Assembly (NCBI RefSeq): GCF_051401765.1
Contig: NW_027480464.1
Coordinates: forward strand, 372,001-436,000
Direction of reading: 5' to 3'
Source: Calliopsis andreniformis
Lineage: Eukaryota; Arthropoda; Insecta; Hymenoptera; Andrenidae
Length of the DNA stretch: 64,000 nt
Shown here in pieces: positions 11,889 through 24,960 of this stretch; position 1 is the first letter of the stretch, and every line of letters begins with the position of its first letter. The notes below the pieces were generated by a model. That model saw only the letters and a list, made by a program, of their open reading frames with translations, ran no database searches and was not told the origin of the DNA. The translations under genes and the position numbers were made by a program.

Positions 11889-13745
11889 TCTTCAATCCTC
11901 AATACTCAATCCTCAATCCTCAATGCTCAATCATCAATCCTCAATCTTCATTCCTCAGTCCCAAATCCTCAATCTTCAATACCCAATCCTCAATCCTCAA
12001 TCTTCAATCCTCAATACTCAATCTTCAATCCTCAATACTCAATCCTCAATCCTCAATCCTCATTCTTCAATCCTCAATTCCCAATCCTCAATCTTCAATC
12101 CTCATTCCTCAATCCTCAATTCTCAATCCTCAATCCTCAATCCTCAGAAATCAAACGTCAATACTCATCCCTGACACCTCGTGCTCAATCCACAACCCTC
12201 AACCCTCAATCCTCAATCTTCAATCCTCAATCCTCAACCATCAGTTGTCAATCCTCAATCCTCAATAGAATATCATCAATTCACAGTTTTCATTACTCAA
12301 TACTCAATCTGCAATCTTCAAATCTCTATCCACAAACATCAATTCTCATCACTCAACCCTCAACACTCAGTCCCCAAACCTCAACATTCAATCCTCAATA
12401 CTCAGTCTTCAATGCTCAATCCTCAATCCTCAATCCTCAATTCTCAATCCTCAATCGTCAATCTTCAATCCTCAATACTCAATCTTCAATCCTCAATGCT
12501 CATTCCTCAATCCTCAATCCTCATTCTTCAATCCTCGATACCCAATCCTCAATCTTCAATCCTCAATCCTCAATCATCAATTCTCAATCTTCAATACTCA
12601 ATCGTCATTCCTCGGTCCTCAATCCTCAATCGTCCATCTCCAATCCTGAATACTCAACCTTCAATCCTCAATCCACAATCCTCAATCCTCAATCCTCAAT
12701 CCTCGTCCTTTAATCCTCAATACCCAATCCTCAATCTTCAATCCACAATCCTCAATCCTCAATTCTCAACCCTCAATCCTCAGTCCTCAGTCCTCAAACC
12801 TCAATCCTCAAACCTCAGCCCCCATCCTCAATACTCAATCCTCAATCCTCAATCCTCAATCTTCAATCCTCAATCCTCAATCCTCAACCCTCAATCCTCA
12901 GTCCTCAAACCTCAATCCCGAATCCTCGATCCTGAATCCTCAACCTTCAGCCCTCAGTCCTCAAAAGTCAATTGTCATTCCTTAATCCTCAATAGAATAT
13001 ACTCAATTCACAGATTTCAATTCTCAATCCCCATTCTTCAATCTTCAAATCTCAATCCACAAACATCAGTTCCCAACACTCAACCATCAACACTCAGTCC
13101 TCAATCTTCAATCCTCATTCCTCAATCCTCAATATTCAATCCTCAATACTCAATCCTCAACCCTCAATCCTCAATTCTCAATCCTCAGTACTCAATCCTC
13201 AATCGCCAATCCTCAATCCCCAATCCTCAATCTTCAATCCTCAATCCTCAATCCGCAATGCTCAATCCGCAATATTCAACACACAACCCTCAACCATCAA
13301 TCCTCAATACTCAACCATCAATCCTGAGTTCTCAATACTCAATAGAGTATCCTGAATTCTCATGGTTCAGTACTCAATCCACAAAATTCAATAATCAAAT
13401 CTCAGTCCTCAAACATCAATTCTCAACACTCAATCCTCAATACTCAGTCCTCTGTCTTCAATCCTCCATCCTAAATACTCAATCCTCAAGCGTCAATCCT
13501 CAATTCTCAATCCTCAACTCTCAATCCTCAGTCCTCAAACCTCAATCCGGAATCCTCAATCCTGAATCCTCAGTCTTCAACCGTCGGTCCTCAACAATCA
13601 ATTGTCAATCCTCAATCCTCAATAGAATATCCTCAAATCACAGTTTTCTATACTCAATCCCCATTCTTCAATCTTCAAATCTCAATCCACAAACATCAAT
13701 TCTCATCACTCAACCCTCAACACTCAGTCCTCAATCTTCAATCCT
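11889..13745. repeat. A cassette segment joined to a partial 1,288-bp unit
   Basis: The stretch 11755-12370 matches 18856-19471 at an offset of 7,101 bp and holds an A cassette at 12266. Compared with that relative it lacks about 40 bp near 12385 (TATTCAATCC through TCCACAATCC). From about 12860 a third, partial 1,288-bp unit follows with A-prime (12993), B (13343) and A-double-prime (13623), again spaced 350 and 280 bp. It has no D cassette and breaks off near 13745. Confidence 0.83.
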
Positions 13746-14355
13746 CAATCCTTAATCCTCAATCTTCAATCCTCAATACTCAATCTTCAATCCTCAATCT
13801 TCAATCCTCAATCTTCAATACTCAATCCTCAATCCTCAATCCTCAAGTCTCAATCCTCAATCGTCAATCTTCAATCCTCAATACTCAATCCTCAATCCTG
13901 ATTCTTCAATCCTCAATACCCAAACCTCAATCTTCAATCCCTAATCCTGAATCCTCAATCCTCAATGCTCAATCATTAATCCTCAATCCTCAGTCCTCAA
14001 TCCTCAATCTTCAACACTCAATCCTCAATCCTCAACCTTCAATACTCAATACACAATCTTCAATCCTCAATCCTCAATCCTCAATTCTCAATCCTCAATC
14101 CTCAATCCTCAATCCTCAACCGTCAACCTTCAATCCTCAATGCTCAATCTTCAATTCTCAGTCCTCAATCCCCGATCCTCAATCCTCATTCTTCAATCCT
14201 CAATACGCAATCCTCAATCGGCAATCCTCAATCCTCAATCCTCAATCCTCAATCCTCAATCATCAATCCTCAATCTTCAATCCTGAGTCCCAAATCCTCA
14301 ATCTTCAATACTCAATCCTCAATCCTCAATCCTCAAACTTCAATCCTCAATACTC
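13746..14355. repeat. Cassette-free satellite stretch
   Basis: These 610 bp are TCAATCC units and one-step variants, with some one-base slips (for example CAAGTCTCAATCC near 13845 and TTCAATCCCTAATCC near 13935). I see no cassette and no non-satellite sequence. Confidence 0.8.
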
Positions 14356-17300
14356 AATCTTCAATCCTCAATCCTCAATCCTCAATCCTCAATCCTCATT
14401 CTTCAATCCTCAATACCCAATCCTCAATCTTCAATCCTCAATCCTCAATCCTCAATTCTCAAGCCTCAATCCTCAGTCCTCAGTCCTCAAACCTCAATCC
14501 TCAAACCTCAGCCCTCATCCTCAATACTCAATCCTCAATCCTCAATCCTCAATCCTCAATCCTCAATCCTCAATCCTCAATCCTCAATCCTCTGTCCCCA
14601 AACCTCAGTTCTGAATCCTCAATCCTGTGTCCTCGATCTTCAGCCCTCAGTCCTCAACAATCAGTGGTCAATCCTCAATCCTCAATAGAATATCCTCAAT
14701 TCACAGTTTTCAATACTCAATACTCAATCTGCAATCTTCAAACCTCTATCCACAAACATCAATTCTCATCACTCAACCCTCAACACTCAGTCCTCAATGT
14801 TCAATCCTCAATCCTCAATCCTCAATCCTCATTCTTCAATCCTCAATACCCAATCCTCAATCTTCAATCCTCAATCCTCAATCGTCAATTCTCAACCCTC
14901 AATCCTCAGTCCTCAGTCCTCAAACCTCAATCCTCAAACCCAGCCCTCATCCTCAATACTCAATCCTCAATCCTCAATCCTCAATCCTCAATCCTCAATC
15001 CTCAATCCTCAATCCTCAATCCTCTATCCTCAATCCTCAATCCTCAATCTTCAATCCTCAATACCCAATCCTCAATCTTCAATCCTCAATCCTCAATCCG
15101 CAATTCTCAATCCTCAAGCCTCTATCCTCAGACCTCAAACATCAATACTCAAACCTCAGTCCTCGTCCTCAATCCACAACCCTCAATCCTCAATGCTCAA
15201 TCTTCAATCCTCTTATCCTCAATCCTCAATCCTCAATCCGCAATCCTCAATCCGCAATCTTCAATCCTCAATACTCAATCTTCAATCCTCAATCTTCAAT
15301 CCTCAATCCTCAATCCTCAATCCTCAATCATCAACCTTCGATCCTCAATACTCAATCTACAATCCTCTACCCTCAATCCTCAATCCTCAATCCTCAATCC
15401 TCAATCCTCAATCCTCAACCGTCAACCTTCAATCCTCAATACTCAATCTTCAATCCTCAATCCTTAATCCTCAATCCTCAATCCTCATTCTTCAATCCTC
15501 AATACCCAATCCTCAATCTTCAATCCTCAATCCTCAATCCTCAATCCTCAATGCTCAATCATCAATCCTCAATATTCAATCCTCAGTCCCAAATACTCAA
15601 TCTTCAATACCCAATCCTCAATCCTCAATCTTCAATCCTCAATACTCAATCTTCAATCCTCAATACTCAATCCTCAATCCTCAATCCTCATTCTTCAATC
15701 CTCAATTCCCAATCCTCAATCTTCAATCCTCATTCCTCAATCCTCAATGCTCAATCCTCAATCCTCAATCCTCAGAAAGCAAACGTCAATACTCATCCCT
15801 GAGACCTCGTGCTCAATCCACAACCCTCAATCCTCAATCCTCAATCTTCAATCCTCAATCCTCAACCATCAGTTGTCAATCCTCAATCCTCAATAGAATA
15901 TCATCAATTCACAGTTTTCATTACTCAATACTCAATCTGCAATCTTCGCATCTCTATCCACAAACATCAATTCTCATCACTCAACCCTCAACACTCAGTC
16001 CCCAAACCTCAATATTCAATCCTCAATTCTCCATGCTCAGTCCACAATACTCAACATTCAATCCTCAATACTCAGTCTTCAATGCTCAATCCTCAATCCT
16101 CAATCCTCAATTCTCAATCCTCAATCGTCAATCTTCAATTCTCAATACTCAATCTTCAATCCTCAATGCTCAATCCTCAATCCTCAATCCTCATTCTTCA
16201 ATCCTCGATACCCAATCCTCAATCTTCAATCCTCAATCCTCAATCCTCAATTCTCAATCCTCAATCCTCAGTCCTCAGTCCTCTAACCTCAATCCTCAAC
16301 CCTCAGCCCTCATCCTCAATCCTCAATTCTCAATCCTCAATCCTCAACCTTCAATCCTCAACACTCAGTCTTCAACTCTCAATCCTGAACCCTCAGTCCT
16401 CAGTCCTCAAACCTCATTCCTCAACCCTCAGCCCTCATCCTCAATCCTCAGACGACAATCCGCAATCCTCAATCTTCAATCCTCAATATTCAAACTTCAA
16501 TCCTCAATCCTCTGTCCTCAAACCTCAATTCTGAATCCTCAATCCTGAATCCTCAAACTTCAGCCCTCAGTCCTCAGCAATCAGTAGTCAATCCTCAATC
16601 CTCAATAGAATATCCTCAATTCACAGGTCTCAATAATCAATACTCAACCTGCAATCTTCAAATCTCTATCCACAAACATCAATTCTCATCACTCAACCCT
16701 CAACACTCAGTCCCCAATCCTCAATATTCAATCCTCAATTCTCAATCCTCAATCCACAATCCTCAACCTTCAATCCTCAATACTCAGTCTTCAATGCTCA
16801 ATCCTCAATCCTCAATCCTCAATTCTCAATCCTCAAACGTCAATCTTCAATCTTCAATACTCAATCTTCAATCATCAATCCTCAGTCCTAAAACCTCAAT
16901 TCTGAATCCTCAATCCTGAATCCTCAATCTTCAGCCCACAGTCCTCAACAATCAGTTGTCAGTCCTCAATCCTCAATAGAATATCCTCAATTCACAGGTC
17001 TCAATACTCAATACTCAACCTGCAATCTTCAAACCTCTATCCACAAACATCAATTCTCATGACTCAACCCTCAACCCTCAGTCCCCAATCCTGAACCTTC
17101 AATCCTCAATCCTCAGTCCACAATCCTCAATACTCAATCTTCAATCCTCAATACTCAATCTTCAATCCTCAATCGTCAGTCCTCGGTCCTCAATCCTCAA
17201 TCGTCCATCTCCAATCATGAATACTCAACCTTCAATCCTCAATCCACAATCCTCAATCCTCAATCCTCAATCCTCAATCCTCGTCCTTTAATCCTCAATA

Positions 17301-18026
17301 CCCAATCCTCAATCTTCAATCCTCAATCCTCAATCCTCAATTCTCAACCCTCAATCCTCAGTCCTCAGTCCTCAAACCTCAATCCTCAAACCTCAGCCCT
17401 CATCCTCAATACTCAATCCTCAATCCTCAATCCTCAATCTTCAATCCTCAATACTCAATATTCAATCCCCAATCCTCAGTCCTCAAACCTCAATTCTGAA
17501 TCCTCAATCCTGCATCCTCAATTTCCAGCCCTCAGTCCTCAACAATCAGTTGTCAATCCTCAATCCCCAATAGAATATCCTCAATTCACAGTTTTCAATA
17601 CTCAATACTCAATCTGCAATCTTCAAATCTCTATACACAAACATCAATTCTCATCACTAAACCCTGAACGCTCAGTCCTCAATGTTGAATCCTCAATCCT
17701 CAATTCTCGATCTTCAATCCTCAATACTGAATCTTCAATCCTCAATCCTCAATCCTCAATCCTCAGTCATCAATCATCAATCCTCAGTAATCAGTCCTCA
17801 ATCTTCAATACTCAATAGTCAATCCTCAGTCCTCAATCCTCAATCCTCAATTCCTGTTCCTCAAACCTCAATCCTCAACCCTCAGTCCTCATCCTCAATC
17901 CTCAATCCTCAATCCTCAATCCTCAATCTTCATTCCTCAATACTCAATCTTCAATAATCAGTCCTCAATCTTCAATCCTCAATCCTCAATCCTCAATCCT
18001 CAATCCTCAATCTTCAATCCTCAATA
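14356..18026. repeat. 3.7-kb higher-order block, copy 2
   Basis: Cassettes at 14686, 15894, 16606, 16977 and 17571 correspond to 5474, 6682, 7394, 7765 and 8352 of copy 1. Differences are few: TCTACAATCC for TCTTCAATCC near 15356, TTCGCATC for TTCAAATC near 15947, CAATTTCC for CAATCTCC near 17520, and one extra heptamer near 17275. The matching 583-codon open frame at 14797-16548 is again a by-product of the unit. Confidence 0.9.
14797..16548 (+). other. Second 583-codon open frame, copy of the one at 5585; not supported as a gene
   Basis: It is the same length and nearly the same translation as the frame at 5585-7336 because the DNA block is duplicated. Conservation of the frame is no more than conservation of the DNA. 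Differences between the copies fall without regard to codon position, as far as I can see by eye. No ribosome-binding site, intron signal or domain is apparent. Confidence 0.12.
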
Positions 18027-18965
18027 CTGAATCCTCAACCCTCAATCCTCAATTCTCAATCCTCAATACTCAATCCTCAATCGCCAATCCTCAATCCCCA
18101 ATCCTCAATCTTCAATCCTCAATCCTCAATCCTCAATGCTCAATCCGCAATATTCAACACACAACCCTCAACTATCAATCCTTAATACTCAACCATCAAT
18201 CCTGAGTTCTCAATACTCAATAGAATATCCTGAATTCTCATGGTTCAGTACTCAATCCACAAAATTAAATAATCAAATCTCAGTCCTCAAACATCAATTC
18301 TCAACACTCTATCCTCAATACTCAGTCCTCTGTCTTCAATCCTCCATCCTAAATCCTCAATCCTCAAGCGTCAATCCTCAATTCTCAATCCTCAACTCTC
18401 AATCCTCAGTCCTCAAACCTCAATCCGGAATCCTCAATCCTGAATCCTCAGTCTTCAACCGTCGGTCCTCAACAATCAATCGTCAATCCTCAATCCTCAA
18501 TAGAATATCCTCAAATCACAGTTTCAATACTCAATCCCCATTCTTCAATCTTCAAATCTCAATCCACAAACATCAATTCTCATCACTCAACCCTCAACAC
18601 TCAGTCCTCAATCTTCAATCCTCAATCCTCAATCCTCAATCCTCAATCCTCAATGTTCAATCCTGAATACCCAATCCTCAACCTTCAATCCTCAATCCTC
18701 AAACCTCAATCCTCAATCCTCGATCTTTAATCCTCAGTCCTCAAACTTCAATCCTGAATCCTGAATCCTGAATCCTCAAACTTCAGCTCGCAGTCCTCAA
18801 CAATCAGGTGTCAATCCTCAATCCTCAATAGAGTATCCTCAATTCACAGGACTCAATGCTCAATACACAACCTGCAATCTTCAAATCTCTATCCACAAAC
18901 ATCAATTCTCATCGCTCAGCCCTCAACACTCAGTCCCCAATCCTCAATCTTCAATCCTCAATTCT
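18027..18965. repeat. Partial 1,288-bp unit (B, A-double-prime, D)
   Basis: Cassettes are B (18221), A-double-prime (18501) and D (18829). The spacings are 280 and 328. The second is one base short because one T is missing from ACAGTTT near 18522. The A-prime cassette is absent: the junction near 18027 joins the end of the 3.7-kb block directly to the interval that follows A-prime in the full unit. Confidence 0.87.
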
Positions 18966-21099
18966 CAATGCTCAGTCCACAATCGTCAATCTTCAATCCT
19001 CAATACTCAATCCTCAATCCTCAATGCTCAATCATCAATCCTCAATCTTCATTCCTCAGTCCCAAATCCTCAATCTTCAATACCCAATCCTCAATCCTCA
19101 ATCTTCAATCCTCAATACTCAATCTTCAATCCTCAATACTCAATCCTCAATCCTCAATCCTCATTCTTCAATCCTCAATTCCCAATCCTCAATCTTCAAT
19201 CCTCATTCCTCAATCCTCAATTCTCAATCCTCAATCCTCAATCCTCAGAAATCAAACGTCAATACTCATCCCTGAGACCTCGTGCTCAATCCACAACCCT
19301 CAACCCTCAATCCTCAATCTTCAATCCTCAATCCTCAACCATCAGTTGTCAATCCTCAATCCTCAATAGAATATCATCAATTCACAGTTTTCATTACTCA
19401 ATACTCAATCTGCAATCTTCAAATCTCTATCCACAAACATCAATTCTCATCACTCAACCCTCAACACTCAGTCCCCAAACCTCAATATTCAATCCTCAAT
19501 TCTCAATGCTCAGTCCACAATCCTCAACATTCAATCCTCAATACTCAGTCTTCAATGCTCAATCCTCAATCCTCAATCCTCAATTCTCAATCCTCAATCG
19601 TCAATCTTCATTCCTCAATACTCAATCTTCAATCCTCAATGCTCAATCCTCAATCCTCAATCCTCATTCTTCAATCCTCGATACCCAATCCTCAATCTTC
19701 AATCCTCAATCCTCAATCATCAATTCTCAATCCTCAATCCTCAGTCCTCAGTCGTCTAACCTCAATCCTCAACCCTCAGCCCCCATCCTCAATCCTCAAT
19801 TCTCAATCCTCAATCCTCAACCTTCAATCCTCAACACTCGGTCTTCAACTCTCAGTCCTGAACCCTCAGTCCTCAGTCCTCAAACCTCAATCCTCAACCC
19901 TCAGCCCTCATCCTCAATCCTCAGACGACAATCCGCAATCCTCAATCTTCAATCCTCAATACTCAAACTTCAATCCTCAATCCTCTGTCCTCAAACCTCA
20001 ATTCTGAATCCTCAATCCTGAATCCTCAATCTTCAGCCCTCAGTCCTCAGCAATCAGTAGTCAATCCTCAATCCTCAATAGAATATCCTCAATTCACAGG
20101 TCTCAATACTCAATACTCAACCTGCAATCTTCAAATCTCTATCCACAAACATCAATTCTCATCACTCAACCCTCAACACTCAGTCCCCAATCCTCAATAT
20201 TCAATCCTCAATTCTCAATCCTCAATCCACAATCCTCAACCTTCAATCCTCAATACTCAGTCTTCAATGCTCAATCCTCAATCCTCAATCCTCAATTCTC
20301 AATCCTCAATCGTCAATCTTCAATCTTCAATACTCAATCTTCAACCATCAATCCTCAGTCCTAAAACCTCAATTCTGAATCCTCAATCCTGAATCCTCGA
20401 TCTTCAGCCCACAGTCCTCAACAATCAGTTGTCAGTCCTCAATCCTCAATAGAATATCCTCAATTCACAGGTCTCAATACTCAATACTCAACCTGCAATC
20501 TTCAAACCTCTATCCACAAACATCAGTTCTCATGACTCAACCCTCAACACTCAGTCCCCAATCCTCAACCTTCAATCCTCAATCCTCAGTCCACAATCCT
20601 CAATACTCAATCTTCAATCCTCAATACTCAATCTTCAATCCTCAATCGTCAGTCCTCGGTCCTCAATCCTCAATCGTCCATCTCCAATCCTGAATACTCA
20701 ACCTTCAATCCTCAATCCACAATCCTCAATCCTCAATCCTCAATCCCGAATCCTCGATCCTGAATCCTCAATCTTCAGCTCTCAGTCCTCAAAAATCACT
20801 TGTCAATCCTTAATCCTCAATAGAATATCCTCAATTCACAGATTTCAATACACAATCCCCATTCTTCAATCTTCAAATCTCAATCCACAAACATCAGTTC
20901 TCATCACTCAACCATCAACACTCAGTCCTGAATCTTCAATCCTCATTCCTCAATCCTCAATATTCAATCATCAATACTGAATCTTCAATCCTCAATCCTC
21001 AATCCTCAATCCTCAGTTATCAATCATCGATCCTCAGTAATCAGTCCTCAATCTTCAATACTCAATCGTCAATCCTCAGTCCTCAATCCTCAATCCTCA
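18966..21099. repeat. 712/371/371 module, full copy 1
   Basis: Cassettes lie at 19367, 20079, 20450 (all family A) and 20821 (A-prime), spaced 712, 371 and 371 bp. The stretch 19130-21099 matches 22990-24960 at an offset of 3,861 bp, and 18029-20970 matches 39250-42194 at offsets of 21,221 to 21,224 bp. The shared lead-in CAAAAATCACTTG before 20821 marks this A-prime subtype. Confidence 0.9.
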
Positions 21100-22989
21100 A
21101 TTCCTGTTCCTCAAACCTCAATCCTCAACCCTCAGTCCTCATCCTCAATCCTCAATCCTCAATCCTCAATCCTCAATCTTCATTCCTCAATACTCAATCT
21201 TCAATAATCAGTCCTCAATTCTCAATCCTCAATACTCAATCGTCAATCGTCAATCCTCAATCCCAAATCCTCAATCTTCAATCCTCAATCCTCAATCCTC
21301 AATCCTCAATCCTCAATCTTCAATCCTCAATACTCAATCTTCAATCCTCAATCCTCAATCCTCAATCCTCAATCCTCAACCCTCAATCCTCAATCCTCAT
21401 TCTTCAATCCTCAATACCTAATGCTCAATATTCAATCCTCGATCCTCTGTCCTCAAACCTCAATTCTGAATCCTCAATCCTGTGTCCTCAATCTTCAGCC
21501 CTCAGTCCTCAACAATCCTGAACGCTCAGTCCTCAATGTTCAATCCTCAATCCTCAATTCTCGATCTTCAATCCTCAATACTGAATCTTCAATCCTCAAT
21601 CCTCAATCGTCAATCCTCAGTCATCAATCATCAATCCTCAGTAATCAGTCCTCACTCTTCAATACTCAATCGTCAATCCTCAGTCCTCAATCCTCAATCC
21701 TGAATTCCTGTTCCTCAAACCTCAATCCTCAATCCTCAATCCTCAATCCTCAATCTTCAATCCTCAGTCCCCAGTCCTCAATCTTCTATCGTCAATACTC
21801 AATCCTCAATCCTCAATCCTCAATCCTCATTCTTCAATCCTCAATACTCAATCTTCAATCCTCAATCCTCAATCCTCAATCCTCAATCCTCAACCCTCTA
21901 TCCTCAGTCCTCAAACCTCAATCCTCAAACCTCAGCCCTCATCCTCAATACTCAATCCTCAATCCTCAATCCTCAATCCTCAATCCTCAATCCTCAATCC
22001 TCAATCCTCAATCCTCTATCCTCAATCCTCAATCCTCAATCTTCAATCCTCAGTCCCCAGTCCTCAATCTTCTATCCTCAATACTCAATCCTCAATCCTC
22101 AATACTCAATCCTCAATCTTCAATCCTCAATACTCAATCTTCAATCCTCAATCCTCAATCCTCAATCCTCAATCCTCAACCCTCAATCCTCATTCCTCAA
22201 ACCTCAATCCCGAATCCTCGATCCTGAATCCTCAATCTTCAGCTCTCAGTCCTCAAAAATCACTTGTCAATCCTTAATCCTCAATAGAATATCCTCAATT
22301 CACAGATTTCAATACTCAATCCCCATTCTTCAATCTTCAAATCTCAATCCACAAACATCAGTTCTCATCACTCAACCATCAACACTCAGTCCTGAATCTT
22401 CAATCCTCATTCCTCAATCCTCAATATTCAATCCTCAATACTCAATCCTCAATACTCAATCCTCAATTCTCAATCCTCAATCCTCATTCTTCAATAATCA
22501 ATACCCAATCCTCAATCTTCAATCCTGAATCCTCAATCCTCAATTCTCAATCCTCAATCCTCTATCCTCAGACCTCAAACATCAATACTCAAACCTCAGT
22601 CCTCGTCCTCAATCCACAACCCTCAATCCGCATTCCTCAATCTTCAATCCTCATTCCTCAATCCTCAATCCTCAATCCTCAGTCCTCAAACCTCAATTCT
22701 GAATCCTCAATCCTGAATCCTCAATCTTCAGCCCTCAGTCCTCTACAATCTGCTGTCAATCCTCAATCCTCAATAGAATATCATCAATTCACAGTTTGCA
22801 TTACTCAATACTCAATCTGCAATCTTCAAGTCTCTATCCACAAACATCAATTCTCATCACTCAACCCTCAACACTCAGTCCACAATCCTCAATATTCAAT
22901 CCTCAATCCTCAACCCACAATCCACAATCCTCAACCTTCAATCCTCAATACTCAACCTCCAATGCTCAATCCTCAATCCTCAATCCTCA
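21100..22989. repeat. Satellite segment with A-prime and A cassettes
   Basis: The stretch 21100-22200 has no cassette. It contains phrases shared with 8.6-9.3 kb (TTCCTGTTCCTC, the CAGTCATC phrase, CAGTCCCCAGTCC). Cassettes follow at 22285 (A-prime, CAAAAATCACTTG lead-in) and 22774 (A, with ACAGTTTGCATT). The interval 22271-22722 matches 42031-42482 at an offset of 19,760 bp. Confidence 0.8.
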
Positions 22990-24960
22990 ATCCTCAATAC
23001 TCAATCCTCAATCCTCAATCCTCATTCTTCAATCCTCAATTCCCAATCCTCAATCTTCAATCCTCATTCCTCAATCCTCAATTCTCAATCCTCAATCCTC
23101 AATCCTCAGAAATCAAACGTCAATACTCATCCCTGAGACCTCGTGCTCAATCCACAACCCTCATACCTCAATCCTCAATCTTCAATCCTCAATCCTCAAC
23201 CATCAGTTGTCAATCATCAATCCTCAATAGAATATCATCAATTCACAGTTTTCATTACTCAATACTCAATCTGCAATCTTCAAATCTCTATCCACAAACA
23301 TCAATTCTCATCACTCAACCCTCAACACTCAGTCCCCAAACCTCAATATTCAATCCTCAATTCTCAATGCTCAGTCCACAATCCTCAACATTCAATCCTC
23401 AATACTCAGTCTTCAATGCTCAATCCTCAATCCTCAATCCTCAATTCTCAATCCTCAATCGTCAATCTTCAATCCTCAATACTCAATCTTCAATCCTCAA
23501 TGCTCAATCCTCAATCCTCAATCCTCATTCTTCAATCCTCGATACCCAATCCTCAATCTTCAATCCTCAATCCTCAATCATCAATTCTCAATCCTCAATC
23601 CTCAGTCCTCAGTCGTCTAACCTCAATCCTCAACCCTCAGCCCCCATCCTCAATCCTCAATTCTCAATCCTCAATCCTCAACCTTCAATCCTCAACACTC
23701 GGTCTTCAACTCTCAGTCCTGAACCCTCAGTCCTCAGTCCTCAAACCTCAATCCTCAACCCTCAGCCCTCATCCTCAATCCTCAGACGACAATCCGCAAT
23801 CCTCAATCTTCAATCCTCAATACTCAAACTTCAATCCTCAATCCTCTGTCCTCAAACCTCAATTCTGAATCCTCAATCCTGAATCCTCAATCTTCAGCCC
23901 TCAGTCCTCAGCAATCAGTAGTCAATCCTCAATCCTCAATAGAATATCCTCAATTCACAGGTCTCAATACTCAATACTCAACCTGCAATCTTCAAATCTC
24001 TATCCACAAACATCAATTCTCATCACTCAACCCTCAACACTCAGTCCCCAATCCTCAATATTCAATCCTCAATTCTCAATCCTCAATCCACAATCCTCAA
24101 CCTTCAATCCTCAATACTCAGTCTTCAATGCTCAATCCTCAATCCTCAATCCTCAATTCTCAATCCTCAATCGTCAATCTTCAATCTTCAATACTCAATC
24201 TTCAACCATCAATCCTCAGTCCTAAAACCTCAATTCTGAATCCTCAATCCTGAATCCTCGATCTTCAGCCCACAGTCCTCAACAATCAGTTGTCAGTCCT
24301 CAATCCTCAATAGAATATCCTCAATTCACAGGTCTCAATACTCAATACTCAACCTGCAATCTTCAAACCTCTATCCACAAACATCAGTTCTCATGACTCA
24401 ACCCTCAACACTCAGTCCCCAATCCTCAACCTTCAATCCTCAATCCTCAGTCCACAATCCTCAATACTCAATCTTCAATCCTCAATACTCAATCTTCAAT
24501 CCTCAATCGTCAGTCCTCGGTCCTCAATCCTCAATCGTCCATCTCCAATCCTGAATACTCAACCTTCAATCCTCAATCCACAATCCTCAATCCTCAATCC
24601 TCAATCCCGAATCCTCGATCCTGAATCCTCAATCTTCAGCTCTCAGTCCTCAAAAATCACTTGTCAATCCTTAATCCTCAATAGAATATCCTCAATTCAC
24701 AGATTTCAATACACAATCCCCATTCTTCAATCTTCAAATCTCAATCCACAAACATCAGTTCTCATCACTCAACCATCAACACTCAGTCCTGAATCTTCAA
24801 TCCTCATTCCTCAATCCTCAATATTCAATCCTCAATACTGAATCTTCAATCCTCAATCCTCAATCCTCAATCCTCAGTTATCAATCATCGATCCTCAGTA
24901 ATCAGTCCTCAATCTTCAATACTCAATCGTCAATCCTCAGTCCTCAATCCTCAATCCTCA
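22990..24960. repeat. 712/371/371 module, full copy 2
   Basis: Cassettes lie at 23228, 23940, 24311 and 24682, each 3,861 bp after those at 19367-20821. The match ends near 24960, where copy 1 goes on to TTCCTGTTCCTC and this copy turns to ATACTCTATCC. Confidence 0.9.
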
